Assembly: GCA_016192995.1 (NCBI GenBank)
Contig: JACPTB010000004.1
Coordinates: forward strand, 27,753 to 91,752
DNA length: 64,000 bases
Origin: Candidatus Woesearchaeota archaeon
GTDB lineage: Archaea; Nanobdellota; Nanobdellia; Woesearchaeales; DSVV01
Reading direction: 5' to 3'
The notes beneath the pieces are model-generated. The model ran no database searches. It was not told the DNA's origin and worked only from the letters and a program-made list of their open reading frames with translations. Below, one piece after another: positions 16,901 to 23,870 of the stretch. Position 1 is the first letter of the stretch. Each line of letters opens with the position of its first letter. The translations under genes and the position numbers were made by a program.

Positions 16901-17804
16901 AAATGAAATATTATTCTCGTTGCCTATGCTTGCAAATGACATAACATTTGTTGTAGCTGAAAATAATCTGCAACTGACAATGTTCAAAGAAGATAACAAC
17001 ATATGTTCATATAGAGTCAATGGTGAAGAAAAGATATTTGAACATTGTGAGAAAACAGATGCTATTCACCTTGGCACCTACTTATGTCGTGAGAACATAG
17101 CATTAGCGCCAGACAATAAGATCGAAGAGCGGAGAATAAGGCTATCTTTTACTAACACAACAAAGGAAAACAGTGAACTGATAGCAATTTCAGGAAATAC
17201 CATATTTATCAATGCTTCATCAGAAGATACCTTCCTTATCTCTACGAATAAAACAACAACACTAGCTGAGCTGCAAATAAAAAGTATAGGTACTACGGGA
17301 GGATGCAGCATAAATACAACAGAAATGACGAACACCATGATGTTCTGCAAGACAGGAGATGAAACAACTATTTGTCAGCAATCAATGAAAACAACAGACG
17401 GAGCAAGCTATGAGATCATCTGCCGTGTGGATAATAAAAATAATTTTTGGAAGGTGCCAATTACATGTAAGGATGCAACACCCTTGCTACAAAATATACA
17501 ACAAGAAAGTTATGTCTATACGTTGAAAAAATCATCGCCTTTGGAAATAATATATTATGATCCAAAAGGGGAAATCAATATTCATGAAACAGCGTTGATC
17601 ATAAAAACAAGTGAAAGCAGCGAGGTCTTGTGTTCCTATAAACCAAAATTAGGAATTAGTTATATTTCTATAGATAAAAAAAATGATACTACCTTTACAA
17701 AAAAACTAAGCAATTTAGCTGAAGGAAGCAATTTAATAGTAGTTCGTTGCGAAGATGCATACGAAAATAACGTAGAAAAAGAAATCGAGATTTTCGTCAT
17801 TTAA
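13986..17804 (+). CDS. Very large membrane-anchored Cys-rich envelope protein
   Basis: A 1272-aa protein. The N-terminus MIKRKKGQITLFIILGLIIL is a Lys/Gly-rich pre-sequence plus one membrane helix, a type common to large DPANN exported proteins. Residues 30-240 form a soluble domain. Residues 270-480 are very Cys-rich (TGCCYNPQDNGCYKN, ISCNDETCCLD, WGGNAIALCTRAHETKYC), probably disulfide-bonded outside the cell. Several beta-sandwich modules with TNAPYQVA- and PQLIGL-type starts follow to the end. No C-terminal anchor. Function unknown; adhesion or envelope structure is likely. A TATA-like ACATTTAAATACC (about 13950-13962) precedes the start. Confidence 0.7.
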   Translation: MIKRKKGQITLFIILGLIILLVVSLTLYLKGEQITAKFDPELGKKVLIDQDITPLQQYIESCLTQVADPLVKEIANSGGMFEPVVYRYYQQQKVNYLCLDAATKENHCENTFLTQQDIEKELSNNINKKLDACIDLNLFKSQGFSIETEEKNTEVTIKDYEISIVLKYPLILKKDNLELQAETFSSTLNLDLGRLIKISNLIVNSELQEGSFDQIEFMKKHSDILINKHKPYPDIIYSVKSKNLIFNFALQGHDTISDVGYSYFGAQEQTGCCYNPQDNGCYKNTPAEICKAKQGLYDADNSCSCNEPELSETTAAQGKDCKEKKHLQAWCEYEGITDNGLDLVGSRHYRHYCVDGKEYVEECRDYREEYCGEDKKTEKAACTVNRWQDCISCNDETCCLDTNYRDCTWNPYETTNKCSPRIAPGFKFWGGNAIALCTRAHETKYCDGFSCSQQWIDQTALFCAKQGDCGNWRNSQGALTKFGFLNTDLGKKVDDAIYLDPKTVKKELQKKQLNSQFKTSRATNKPYAYQKALQAHTELLSSMMSYIDELATIEFTDFLNPFLGKPLINIKDIALCGIWQAPFGNNDCKKCNEDDNQLHPCTEYKCKSLGQLCEYEEKEGVPFCFSQTSNDNTPPMIAMPEDIIAPPFKIIEQTEKIEGEIITGYKITPALDPNELVTFNLATDEPTKCKLAFTPLPQFTDLPNVNPMNNQFMQKHSITLRIPESVVLPNKVRELLNITTVDQFTALILQPKEMLEQYKQRYKNALFLYKTFNGNDLTKIVDPLVNMLLENIKHLQKKIPFAKALIKNSLEKFDKNTYVFYLKCVDKAGNENTDNVYIEFSIDTTKNDTNAPYQVAVMPENNSLVSADKKQQKLKFYLNEFGVCNYDYENKEYNNMKYSFHCPTSKYDLSPQEGGSYECTAALDLNLTETTIYTKCKDHPETKEEYILKVKKDTVPQLIGLEENPYANITGKNEILFSLPMLANDITFVVAENNLQLTMFKEDNNICSYRVNGEEKIFEHCEKTDAIHLGTYLCRENIALAPDNKIEERRIRLSFTNTTKENSELIAISGNTIFINASSEDTFLISTNKTTTLAELQIKSIGTTGGCSINTTEMTNTMMFCKTGDETTICQQSMKTTDGASYEIICRVDNKNNFWKVPITCKDATPLLQNIQQESYVYTLKKSSPLEIIYYDPKGEINIHETALIIKTSESSEVLCSYKPKLGISYISIDKKNDTTFTKKLSNLAEGSNLIVVRCEDAYENNVEKEIEIFVI

Positions 17805-17821
17805 ACGTCAGTAGGTTCAAA

Positions 17822-17984
17822 AGCTCTGTAGAAAATCTCGGCATAGCCTCGGTTTTGGTGCCGTGATTATCTCACTTAATTATAAGAAGGAAAAAATTCC
17901 TATTGGAATTTCCTTTTTTCCCAACATATTAATTTGAAGGATAATCACCAGTATGGCACCAAAAACTGCATTTTCTACAGAGTC
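17822..17984. mobile_element. Non-autonomous inverted-repeat element, type B copy 2
   Basis: Core nearly identical to the copy at 13570 (CTCGGCATAGCCTCGG, GGTGCCGTGATTATC, GATAATCACCAG), but the ends are different: CTCTGTAGAAAAT (17824-17836) and its exact complement (17970-17982). The flanking direct repeat AGGTTCAAA (17813-17821 and 17985-17993) looks like a 9-bp target duplication. It lies 18 bp after the stop of the envelope gene. Confidence 0.8.
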
Positions 17985-18043
17985 AGGTTCAAAGGAATAT
18001 TTATAAAGAGTGAGTTGATTCTTTATACTTGGATAGCAGAGAG

Positions 18044-18118
18044 AGCGGAGTAGGGCAGATTGGAGTGCCCGTCGGGCTCATAAGCCGAAGGTCAGTGGTT
18101 CAAATCCACTCTCCGCTA
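18044..18118 (+). tRNA. Initiator tRNA-Met(CAT)
   Basis: 75 nt: acceptor AGCGGAG/CTCCGCT with the A1-U72 pair typical of archaeal initiators, D-arm GGGC/GCCC, anticodon loop CTCATAA, and T-arm AGTGG-TTCAAAT-CCACT. The anticodon stem reads TCGGG and GCCGA, so three pairs GGG:CCC, normally found in initiators, are reduced by a G31-G39 mismatch. No intron. A TATA-like ATATTTATAAAG (17998-18009) lies about 35 bp upstream. Confidence 0.88.
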
Positions 18119-18145
18119 TTTATTTTACTTTGTTATTATCAACTA

Positions 18146-18406
18146 TTTCTCATGGAAACTATTATAAATATAGGAATCAGGAAATAATTATGGCATTTAA
18201 ACTAAAAGAAGAAAGTCCATCTGGTTATGGCAATGAGTTTGAAACATTATATATGAGCCTCACAAAAAGATGCCAAAAACTATATTTTCACCGGAGCCTT
18301 TCTCATGGAAACTATTATAAATATAGGAATCAGGAAATAATTATGGCATTTAAACTAAAAGAAGAAAGTCCATCTGGTTATGGCAATGAGTTTGAAACAT
18401 TATATA
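18146..18406 (+). repeat. 108-bp perfect direct duplication around a 45-bp element scar
   Basis: Copies at 18146-18253 and 18299-18406 appear identical. Between them, 18254-18298 ends in GCCAAAAACTATATTTTCACC and GGAGCC, matching the right end of type B elements. The duplicated block spans the ribosome site, start codon and first codons of the following gene. The 153-bp period is divisible by three, so the frame stays open through both copies. Confidence 0.85.
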
Positions 18407-18942
18407 ATAAGGAACAAGACACTATTTTAATAGAAATAAAACTAAAAAGTTTAAAACAATTATTTAATACGTATGACCCTGCTCCATTCTTTGAAAAAGA
18501 CCTTGATGATGATGCTGTTGCCTATATCGTTGGCACGGTCAAGGAATTTCATATCGCACAAAAACAAAAATTGATAATTTACTTGCCAGGCATTTTTAAG
18601 AAAAAGGTTACTCCCCATGAAATAAAAAATGCTATTCACCATTTTTTTAAGTACCAGCATTTTCTTGCAAAAAGAAATTTAAAACTCAAATTTAAAGAAG
18701 CAAGAACTGAATTTGGCATTGCAATATTATTTTTATTTATCTCATTGGCAATTTCAGAGTGGATTGCATTTTCATTTGAAGGTTTAGTCAGCAGATTAAT
18801 AGCTGAAGGCATTATCATTACTGCATGGGTTGCTATGTGGAGGCCATTGGATGCAATTCTTTTTGAATGGCTTCCTATTAGAAAAGACGGTTTAGTATAT
18901 GAAAAAATCTCAAATATGCCTGTTGAAGTGAAGTTTTTATAA
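18343..18942 (+). CDS. Membrane protein with cytosolic N-terminal domain, 199 aa
   Basis: Starts MAFKLKEESPSGYGNEFETL. The N-terminal 100 residues are soluble (SLKQLFNTYDPAPFF, DDDAVAYIVGTVKEFH), followed by two hydrophobic helices at about 120-165 and a polar end (PLDAILFEWLPIRK). I take the second duplicated ATG (18343) as the original start. The frame is also open from the first copy (ATG at 18190), which would add 51 residues including translated element scar. Family not recognised. A related small gene follows at 18984. Confidence 0.6.
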   Translation: MAFKLKEESPSGYGNEFETLYNKEQDTILIEIKLKSLKQLFNTYDPAPFFEKDLDDDAVAYIVGTVKEFHIAQKQKLIIYLPGIFKKKVTPHEIKNAIHHFFKYQHFLAKRNLKLKFKEARTEFGIAILFLFISLAISEWIAFSFEGLVSRLIAEGIIITAWVAMWRPLDAILFEWLPIRKDGLVYEKISNMPVEVKFL

Positions 18943-18983
18943 AAAAGCAAAAGAAATTAAAATGAAAGAAAAATTATTAGTTT

Positions 18984-19226
18984 ATGGCAGATGCAAAAGA
19001 TATAATCCTTGGTGTTGTTGGCTTTGCTATAAGTGTATATAGCGGAGCAGTGCAAGACTTATTAGGAGTTGTTATTGGTATTGTGATAATTATATTAACA
19101 ATATGGTTAAATTTACAAGATCATGAAGAAAACATTAAAATACTTAATGCACAGATTAATACACAATACGAACTACAAAGAATAAAAGAACAATTAAAAG
19201 AGATGCAAAATGCCAAAAAAAAATAA
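18984..19226 (+). CDS. Small membrane protein with coiled-coil tail, 80 aa
   Basis: Two hydrophobic stretches (DIILGVVGFAISVYSGAV and LLGVVIGIVIIILTIWL) are followed by a charged helix (EENIKILNAQINTQYELQRI) likely to form a coiled coil. It lies 41 bp after the 199-aa membrane protein and overlaps the start of the 37-aa gene. No family recognised. Confidence 0.5.
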   Translation: MADAKDIILGVVGFAISVYSGAVQDLLGVVIGIVIIILTIWLNLQDHEENIKILNAQINTQYELQRIKEQLKEMQNAKKK

Positions 19227-19323
19227 AAAAGTGACTATTGATGTTATAACAGTACTATTAGTTATTTTAATAGTTATTCTAGTCTATTTCTGGTTAAAAA
19301 ATAGAGGACTATCTGTTCCATAA
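19210..19323 (+). CDS. 37-aa single-helix membrane peptide
   Basis: ATG at 19210, stop at 19321-19323. Basic start MPKKNKKVTIDV, one membrane helix (VLLVILIVILVYFWL), short end KNRGLSVP. Overlaps the preceding gene by 17 nt, as expected for a coupled mini-gene. Confidence 0.4.
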   Translation: MPKKNKKVTIDVITVLLVILIVILVYFWLKNRGLSVP

Positions 19324-19359
19324 CCTTTAAAAAGCATTGAGAGTTCTTGATAATTTAAT

Positions 19360-19532
19360 GCCACAGTGGCACAACCTGGTACTGCGCTGACACCTGAAGC
19401 TAAGGCATAGGGTGACGCAAGATTGCTAGGTCTAGCCTCTGTTTGATTACGCGTAAGCAAGAAATGAAAACAGATTCCACGCAATGATCCAGTTTCCGCA
19501 AGGAATTCCCGGTTCAAATCCGGGCTGTGGCG
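19360..19532 (+). tRNA. Class II tRNA (probably Ser) interrupted by about 85-90 nt; anticodon unresolved
   Basis: Clear tRNA ends: acceptor GCCACAG/CTGTGGC with G73, D-arm GCAC..CCTGGTA..CTGC, a long variable arm TTCC-GCAA-GGAA, and T-arm CCCGG-TTCAAAT-CCGGG. The length is 173 nt, against about 85 for a class II tRNA, so about 85-90 nt are extra. The segment after the D-arm (CTGACACCTGAAG) does not pair with the segment before the variable arm (AATGATCCAG), so I cannot place the intron or read the anticodon. G73 with a long variable arm points to serine. A TTTGATT stretch at 19442-19448 could hold UGA, but this is speculative. Its 3' end is the attachment site of the element at 19522-26090. 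Confidence 0.6.
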
Positions 19533-19533
19533 T
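19522..19533 (+). other. attachment site copy inside the tRNA
   Basis: GGGCTGTGGCGT: end of the T-stem, 3' acceptor strand and first base after the tRNA. Matches 26079-26090 exactly. Confidence 0.6.
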
Positions 19534-19632
19534 TTAACCTGTTGGGTACAAAGCCATGCCATATTTAATACAAATGGGTATTGGCTTGTATTCACAGTTT
19601 TTTATATTCGCTAATTCTTATGAAATATAAAA

Positions 19633-20889
19633 ATGGAAACTAAAAGACTACATATCTATGGGAAATGGCGAGAAGGTATTTATGAAAGGGAGCTAAAATT
19701 GCTAAAAGCTTGGAAAACAAGCCCTAAAAACAAGGATTTAATTACAGAGTTTCATAATTACCTTTATTCAACAGGAACAAAAGACTTGCGTGTAACTAAA
19801 CTATCAAGCGAATTAAGAAAGATTTCTTTATTATTAGCAAAAGATTTCGATAAAGCAACACAAAAGGATATTCAGAGTATTGTTGCTGAATTTAATCGGC
19901 AAACGGCCTATTCTGAAGCAACAAAAGCAGATTATCGAAGAACAATCAAGCAATTTTACAAGTTTTTGAAAAAGAACGATGCTAGAATTTATAGTGATGA
20001 TAAAACTGAAAGAATGGAAGCTATCCAATTTTATGAGTTTCTTGAAGAAGATATCAAGATTTCTTACAAAAGAGAAAGAATAGATCCAACTACAATTATA
20101 ATAGACGAAGATATTAATGCAATTATTCAGAAAGGATGTAGCACTCCAAAAGAAAGAGCGATAGTAAAATTATTACATGAAACTGGAATAAGAGCTGCTG
20201 AACTTCTTGGAATGCAAATAAAAGATTGCATAATTAATGAAAATTGTTCTAAAATTGTGGTAGACGGAAAAACAGGATTAAGAAAAATCCCAATTGTTGA
20301 TTCAATACCGTATTTAGCGCAATATCTAGAATTTCATCCTTTCAAGAATAATGAAAATGCATACGTTTGGTTAACAGAAAGCACAAATAGAAAATTAGAG
20401 CCGATGCAACATAGAGGGGTACAAAAACTAATTGATAGGTGCTTTCAAAGAGCAGGAGTTAGAAAGAGAAAAAACATGCATTGGTTTAGGCATTCTAGGG
20501 CAAGTTTGTTAGCACCAAAACTAACTGAACAATTACTGTGCAGATTTATGGGCTGGACACTTGGAAGTAGACAAGTCAGAAATTATGTACATTTATGCGC
20601 TGAACAATTAGAAGATGCATACCTACACATTAAGGGAATAAAAAGTAATGATAAGGAAGAACAAAGACTTCCAAAGAAGTGTGCTTGTGGTGCAATTAAT
20701 GATAATATCTGTAGATATTGCCAAAAATGTGGAAGAGCAATGAGCGTAGATATTGTTTTGCAAGATCAAGAATTAATGAAGAATGAAATGGATAAAAGTA
20801 TTCAGTTATTGATGGAAATTTCAAAGAATCCAGAATTGTTGGAAGCATTTAATAAATTCAAAGATAAAGTCAAGGGTGCAAGCCAGTGA
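19633..20889 (+). CDS. Tyrosine recombinase / integrase (XerC/D-like)
   Basis: A 418-aa site-specific recombinase. The N-terminal part contains the SAM-like core-binding domain. The catalytic domain shows the first Arg in LLHETGIRAAELLGMQIKD, the H-x-x-R box in MHWFRHSRASLL, and the Tyr nucleophile in TLGSRQVRNYVHL. The C-terminal extension has a zinc ribbon-like CACG..CRYCQKCG motif, seen in several archaeal Xer proteins. It would integrate and excise the element at the adjacent tRNA. It overlaps the next gene by 4 nt, so integrase and resolvase are co-expressed. The gene is intact, not split by integration as in SSV-type integrases. Confidence 0.9.
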   Translation: METKRLHIYGKWREGIYERELKLLKAWKTSPKNKDLITEFHNYLYSTGTKDLRVTKLSSELRKISLLLAKDFDKATQKDIQSIVAEFNRQTAYSEATKADYRRTIKQFYKFLKKNDARIYSDDKTERMEAIQFYEFLEEDIKISYKRERIDPTTIIIDEDINAIIQKGCSTPKERAIVKLLHETGIRAAELLGMQIKDCIINENCSKIVVDGKTGLRKIPIVDSIPYLAQYLEFHPFKNNENAYVWLTESTNRKLEPMQHRGVQKLIDRCFQRAGVRKRKNMHWFRHSRASLLAPKLTEQLLCRFMGWTLGSRQVRNYVHLCAEQLEDAYLHIKGIKSNDKEEQRLPKKCACGAINDNICRYCQKCGRAMSVDIVLQDQELMKNEMDKSIQLLMEISKNPELLEAFNKFKDKVKGASQ

Positions 20890-21392
20890 AAATCGCTATC
20901 TATTGTAGAACAAGCAAAATAGATCAAAATCCTGAAAATCAGAGAATACAATTAGAAGAATATGCTAAAAGAATGGATTGGAAATATGAACTATTTGAAG
21001 AGAAAGAAAGCACAAGAAAAACAAGACCTATTAAATATGAAATAATACAAAAATTAAGATATAAAGAATTTGATGGGATTCTGGTTTGGAAGCTTGACAG
21101 GTGGGCAAGAAGTGTTTCAGAAGCTTCATTAGAGATGGATGAATTCATTAAGAAAAATATTGTTTTTATATCTTTGAAAGACAACATAGACATTAGCAGT
21201 GCTAATGGCAAGTTCTTCGCACAAATATTGTTTGCATTTGCAGAATTAGAACGATCAATAATCAGAGAAAGAACACTTGCAGGGCTAGAAAGAGCAAGAA
21301 GGCAAGGAAAAATACTTGGTAGACCTGAAGGGAGTAAGGATAAAAAAGTTAGAAAGAAAGGAGGATATTATTTAAGATATAATGAAAAATGA
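20886..21392 (+). CDS. Small serine recombinase (resolvase/invertase type)
   Basis: A 168-aa protein with a serine recombinase catalytic domain: nucleophile Ser in AIYCRTSKIDQNPENQ, then GILVWKLDRWARSVSE with the conserved DR.AR, and ELERSIIRERTLAGLERARR forming the E-helix. A short basic C-terminus (ILGRPEGSKDKKVRK) corresponds to a minimal DNA-binding tail; a full HTH appears to be missing. It may resolve dimers or invert DNA within the element. ATGA overlap with the integrase. Confidence 0.88.
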   Translation: MKIAIYCRTSKIDQNPENQRIQLEEYAKRMDWKYELFEEKESTRKTRPIKYEIIQKLRYKEFDGILVWKLDRWARSVSEASLEMDEFIKKNIVFISLKDNIDISSANGKFFAQILFAFAELERSIIRERTLAGLERARRQGKILGRPEGSKDKKVRKKGGYYLRYNEK

Positions 21393-21440
21393 TAAAAATA
21401 AGTTAGAAACAAATATAAATAGGGAGAAAATTCCAGTTTT

Positions 21441-22178
21441 ATGACTTTAATAGTTTGTGCAAAGGCTATAGATGGGATGGTTTTAGCTTCTGATAGTAGA
21501 GGAACATTTGGAGACCCTCAAAATCTTACCGCACAAAATGATACTATGAAAAAGGTAGTCAAATTGAATGAAAATGCAGTGTTATTAGCTTCTGGTTCTG
21601 CTGAAATTGGAGAAACTATAATCCAAGAAATTGTTAATGATTTAAAGCAAGCTAATATAAAAAGTGTTACAGAAGTTATGGAATTTTCAAGGAAAAAATT
21701 TAAACAAAGATACGATGAATGGTTTTTGAAATATCCTCCATTACCTCATCCTCAAAACCCTGCTTTTGTAAGACCTGTTTTAGGAATAATTATTGGAGGA
21801 TATGATTTAGACCACAATAATAAATATACTATTCCTAAGATCTATTCATTATTAAGTGTATATGATTTTGCTCCAATGTTACACAATTATGGTTTTGGGT
21901 TGCAAGGTGTTCCACAATATGCGTTATATCTAATGAATAGGCTTTATTCGCCTGAAATGAATACAGAACAATTAAAACATTTATTAGCTTATATCATAAC
22001 AGAAACTGCAACTCAAGATGCAAAAGTAGGCGGACCCGTTCAAATAGCTATTATTCAATCAGAGAAATGTAAAGAGCTTTCAAGAGAAGAGGCAGAAAGT
22101 ATTATAAATAAAAACATCTCTAATAGTAATAGATTAAAAGAGTTGTTTTTTCAGAGGGATACAAATGGACAAAGATGA
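21441..22178 (+). CDS. Proteasome-fold N-terminal-Thr hydrolase
   Basis: A 245-aa protein starting MTLIVCAKAIDGMVLASDSR. After Met removal Thr1 would be the N-terminal nucleophile. Asp17 and Arg19 of the SDSRGT motif fall at the numbering of the proteasome beta subunit, and MKKVVKLNENAVLLASGSAE supplies the Lys33-equivalent (residues 36/37) and the glycine-rich strand. Length and motifs suit a beta-type subunit or an Anbu/HslV-like peptidase. No propeptide. It lies in the mobile element behind the recombinases, 48 bp after the resolvase, and without an ATPase partner. Substrate unknown; anti-host or anti-phage proteolysis is conceivable but not shown. Confidence 0.7.
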   Translation: MTLIVCAKAIDGMVLASDSRGTFGDPQNLTAQNDTMKKVVKLNENAVLLASGSAEIGETIIQEIVNDLKQANIKSVTEVMEFSRKKFKQRYDEWFLKYPPLPHPQNPAFVRPVLGIIIGGYDLDHNNKYTIPKIYSLLSVYDFAPMLHNYGFGLQGVPQYALYLMNRLYSPEMNTEQLKHLLAYIITETATQDAKVGGPVQIAIIQSEKCKELSREEAESIINKNISNSNRLKELFFQRDTNGQR

Positions 22179-22293
22179 AAAGATAGAAATTAAAATAATA
22201 GATGAACCAATAGTCTCAATAGATACTCTTTTAATAAAACAAGGATTTTATAGGCATTTTGAAATAAACACTGTAATGGCAACATTAAAGTAA
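22165..22293 (+). CDS. 42-aa hypothetical protein
   Basis: ATG at 22165, stop TAA at 22291-22293. Acidic start MDKDEKIEIKIIDEPIVSID, end GFYRHFEINTVMATLK. Overlaps the end of the hydrolase gene by 14 nt in another frame, which suggests translational coupling. No family recognised. Confidence 0.4.
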   Translation: MDKDEKIEIKIIDEPIVSIDTLLIKQGFYRHFEINTVMATLK

Positions 22294-22378
22294 ATATCAA
22301 ATAAATGCCTATTGTATAATATTAAACATTTTAAGATAAAAAAAGAAATTTCAAATAAACGACCGTTTATTTGATTAC

Positions 22379-22705
22379 TTAATGAAGTTGATTCTTTAAA
22401 TCTGGATACAATTCAAAATAATATTTCTGATACTGTTTATTAAATATTTTTGCATTTTTCATACATTGATGGTATTTAACAAAAGACCATCTAAGATAAG
22501 GTACAGATATTAAACAGAGAAAAACACCAATGATAATATTGATGTCGCTAAATCCGTTATTAAGAGAGATCAATGCAGTGTACAAAGCAATAATTATTGT
22601 AATATATGATAAAGCAGATGAGAAAAGTATATTTGCCATAGAGATTAATGAATCCCTATTTGATAAATTAACTTGAATAATAAATTTTTTATCGTCTTTG
22701 TTCAA
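22379..22705 (-). CDS. Two-helix membrane protein
   Basis: Start proposed at TTG 22705 (MNKDDKKFIIQVNL), following GGTGATA, giving 108 aa and a 17-nt overlap with the upstream gene. A longer reading from 22756 would overlap by 68 nt. Two hydrophobic helices (ALSYITIIIALYTALISL and INIIIGVFLCLISVPYL), then a basic soluble tail with Tyr-rich QYQKYYFELYPDLK. No family recognised. Confidence 0.45.
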   Translation of the reverse strand: MNKDDKKFIIQVNLSNRDSLISMANILFSSALSYITIIIALYTALISLNNGFSDINIIIGVFLCLISVPYLRWSFVKYHQCMKNAKIFNKQYQKYYFELYPDLKNQLH

Positions 22706-23489
22706 TACTATCACCTTCAAGTATTTGATTACATAAGGTTTGATTATCAAACGCATTTAAAAGGCAAAGATCTCTATAACTAAAAATACTTAATCCTATG
22801 GCAGCATATTCCTCGAGTGTAGAATTTGAATCTATTACTCTATTTTGGCTTACTTTCATGGTAAATTCAGGTATTTCAACTGGGGCTGGGAAGCTTCCCG
22901 AGAAATTTTTAGATAATTGGTTAGAAATAAATAGCAGTTCATAAGAACAATACCCACATTTGTATTTTTTGCATTGTTGTTCTGGAATATATAACATACC
23001 ATCAACCTTATAAGTTTTTATCCAACATTGAGCACCAGTACTAATATTTGTTGGATTACACTGAAAATTTGTTTGAGTATATAAATCTCCTAAGACATAG
23101 ACAGTTTCATTATCAACAAATTCAATATTGTATTCTTGCCCTTCTATAAGTCTCCCAATAGAATATTCTTCATAGTTATCCATATAGCATGTTTTAATAC
23201 TTATTGAAGCATTTGTAACTTCTTTTGGTCCATTAGTGATGATAATTGGTAGAAATAATTTATCTTTGATATAAGGCTCAAAATTTGCATTTACATCATA
23301 ATCAGTCATCCATATATTAAAATAAAAACCTAAGTAAAAAGTCAAAAATAGAAAAAAAGCAGCAAGTAAAATTGAAGTTATCTTTCTTAATAAGGTAGGA
23401 TCCTGCCTACCTGTAAGTCTTCTCCAAAATGACAAGTTTAATTCCTCTTTAAAGGATCTATCCATAAAGAAAGAAATTCTCTCAAACAT
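22689..23489 (-). CDS. Single-pass membrane protein with Cys-rich outer domain
   Basis: A 266-aa protein: cytoplasmic start, one membrane helix (LLAAFFLFLTFYLGFYF, about 42-60), then an outer domain with glycosylation sites and Cys clusters (CKKYKCGYCSYELLF). It is coupled to the downstream two-helix protein. Part of the minus-strand block of the integrated element; no family recognised. Confidence 0.5.
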   Translation of the reverse strand: MFERISFFMDRSFKEELNLSFWRRLTGRQDPTLLRKITSILLAAFFLFLTFYLGFYFNIWMTDYDVNANFEPYIKDKLFLPIIITNGPKEVTNASISIKTCYMDNYEEYSIGRLIEGQEYNIEFVDNETVYVLGDLYTQTNFQCNPTNISTGAQCWIKTYKVDGMLYIPEQQCKKYKCGYCSYELLFISNQLSKNFSGSFPAPVEIPEFTMKVSQNRVIDSNSTLEEYAAIGLSIFSYRDLCLLNAFDNQTLCNQILEGDSIEQRR

Positions 23490-23588
23490 AAATGTCTTTT
23501 GTTTTTCAAAAATAAATAAAATATTTAATCAATAAAATAAAGATTATACCATAAATTTATGGATAAGTTATATTTTACTAATAAAACA

Positions 23589-23870
23589 CTAAATTCTATC
23601 AAGCAACCACTCTGAAATTTTCTCGCCCTTTATTGCTTTTTTCTCTATAATTTTAGTAGCTATCTCTAAAAATGCTCCAGAGAGTAAAACAGCTCCGGCT
23701 ATGCCACCTAAAGCTAAGCTTAAGGATTCATTAGTAGTAGTTATTCCAAAATACATTGAAATTAAACCACATGGAACTAATATATAGACCATCAGGTAGT
23801 TCCTATTAATTTTTCTCATAAGTAATTCTTTATCTACTAACTTTCCTGTAGTTGTTTTAAGTGTAGTCAT
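23589..23870 (-). CDS. Two-helix membrane protein, 93 aa
   Basis: Helices at about 28-47 (YLMVYILVPCGLISMYFG) and 55-75 (LSLALGGIAGAVLLSGAF), ending in a charged tail (KKAIKGEKISEWLLDRI). Start ATG overlaps the stop of the DsbA-like gene by 4 nt, so the two are translationally coupled. No family recognised. Confidence 0.5.
   Translation of the reverse strand: MTTLKTTTGKLVDKELLMRKINRNYLMVYILVPCGLISMYFGITTTNESLSLALGGIAGAVLLSGAFLEIATKIIEKKAIKGEKISEWLLDRI

Noticed and set aside
14616..17350. Several minus-strand open frames inside the 1272-aa gene
   Set aside because: Shadows of a well-supported plus-strand gene; no ribosome sites or family signals.
18130..18342. N-terminal extension of the gene at 18343
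   Set aside because: It consists of the duplicated gene start plus element scar; open only because the repeat period is a multiple of three. Kept as a finding, not as the gene start.
19284..19595. Minus-strand open frame across the interrupted tRNA
   Set aside because: Antisense to a clear tRNA with no ribosome site; no protein family features.
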